This document shows, piece by piece, positions 63,641-64,000 of a stretch of 64,000 nt of DNA. Each line of letters opens with the position of its first letter. The first letter of the stretch is position 1. Under the pieces are notes generated by a model, which saw only the letters and a list, made by a program, of their open reading frames with translations, searched no databases and was not told the DNA's origin. The stretch is from Amycolatopsis viridis (GTDB lineage Bacteria; Actinomycetota; Actinomycetes; Mycobacteriales; Pseudonocardiaceae), in contig NZ_JAANOU010000001.1 in the NCBI RefSeq assembly GCF_011758765.1, positions 124,001 through 188,000 on the forward strand, read 5' to 3'. The position numbers were made by a program, and so were the translations under genes.

Positions 63641-64000
63641 GTGCTGCCCCGTGCCGCCCGGTTGCGGCGCAGTGAGGACTTCCGCGAGGTCATGCGCAGG
63701 GGTGCTCGGGCAGGCCGGCGTCGCCTCGTGGTGCACGCGGTCCACTCCACCGACCCGTCCGCGGGACTGCCGCGGACGGGTTTTGTGGTGAGCAAGGCCG
63801 TCGGCAACTCCGTGGTCCGCCACCGCGTCACCCGGCGCCTGCGGCACCTCGTCCTTCGGCACCTCGGAACCCTGCCACCCGGCAGTTCGTTGGTCGTGCG
63901 GGCCCTGCCGCCGGCGGCCACCGCGTCCAGTGCCGAACTCGGTGCCGACCTCGACGCGGCGCTGAAACGGCTGAGCCTGCTCCCGGGCCGCCCGTCGGAC
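63641..64000 (+). CDS. rnpA: Ribonuclease P protein component (partial, runs off the right edge)
   Basis: 120 codons visible. [45 protein letters not shown] (the RNR-like RNA-binding motif) and [12 protein letters not shown] match RnpA. It binds RNase P RNA for tRNA 5' processing. GTG start with GAGGT upstream, 22 bases after rpmH. The C-terminus lies outside the window. Confidence 0.93.
   Translation, partial: MLPRAARLRRSEDFREVMRRGARAGRRRLVVHAVHSTDPSAGLPRTGFVVSKAVGNSVVRHRVTRRLRHLVLRHLGTLPPGSSLVVRALPPAATASSAELGADLDAALKRLSLLPGRPSD

Overview
The window is high-GC actinobacterial chromosome from around the replication origin. It most resembles a member of the Pseudonocardiaceae (Amycolatopsis-like). 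This rests on three things seen in the sequence: the gene order dnaA-dnaN-gnd-recF-DUF721-gyrB-gyrA-DUF3566-tRNA-Ile, the block fhaA-fhaB-pstP-rodA-pbpA-pknA-pknB next to tRNA-Leu, and the set crgA, class E sortase, trpG/pabA, ppiA. These are the classic origin-proximal neighbourhoods of mycobacteria and relatives. Short gnd between dnaN and recF, many ATGA/GTGA stop-start overlaps, frequent GTG starts and many near-leaderless promoters (TAnnnT about 7 bases before the start codon) fit the same group. No species is asserted.

Layout. 1-9.2 kb: a minus-strand catabolic operon (peptide-type ABC transporter, aldehyde dehydrogenase, short-chain dehydrogenase, amidase) divergent from a GntR/FadR-type regulator, with a perfect FadR-like operator between them. 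9.2-16 kb: small accessory genes (methyltransferase, ArsR-SRPBCC pair, PPOX protein behind a MerR-type promoter, PLP lyase with a B3/B4 protein divergent from an XRE-cupin regulator, FKBP, LysR, threonine dehydratase-like enzyme). 16-25.6 kb: tRNA-Leu, then the Ser/Thr kinase and cell-wall operon fhaA to pknB. 25.6-34.3 kb: GT-C membrane glycosyltransferase, small ABC system, trpG/pabA, fprA, sortase, crgA, PH-domain protein, rhomboid and ppiA. 34.3-41.5 kb: assorted genes including a secreted M14 carboxypeptidase, an MFS exporter and an AraC-type regulator.

41.5-50.3 kb lies between tRNA-Ala and tRNA-Ile, which are normally close together in this neighbourhood. It contains decayed recombinase fragments beside both tRNA genes, a tRNA-like fragment, a frameshifted membrane gene, a parS-like site, a MerR-peroxiredoxin fusion gene, tandem LexA-type boxes before a dihydrofolate reductase-family gene, rsgA with a possible leader-peptide attenuator, and a small secreted protein. 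It looks like an integration hotspot that has been filled and eroded.

50.3-63 kb: DUF3566, gyrA, gyrB, DUF721, recF, gnd, dnaN and dnaA, all on the minus strand. The DnaA-box cluster (oriC) lies between dnaN and dnaA, with relics of a divergent LysR-EamA gene pair wedged between oriC and dnaA. 63.4-64 kb: rpmH and the start of rnpA on the plus strand, so the window crosses the replication origin and leaves it in both directions. The core genes together supply initiation, the sliding clamp, gyrase and recombination repair, and next to them the kinase-controlled peptidoglycan elongation and division machinery.
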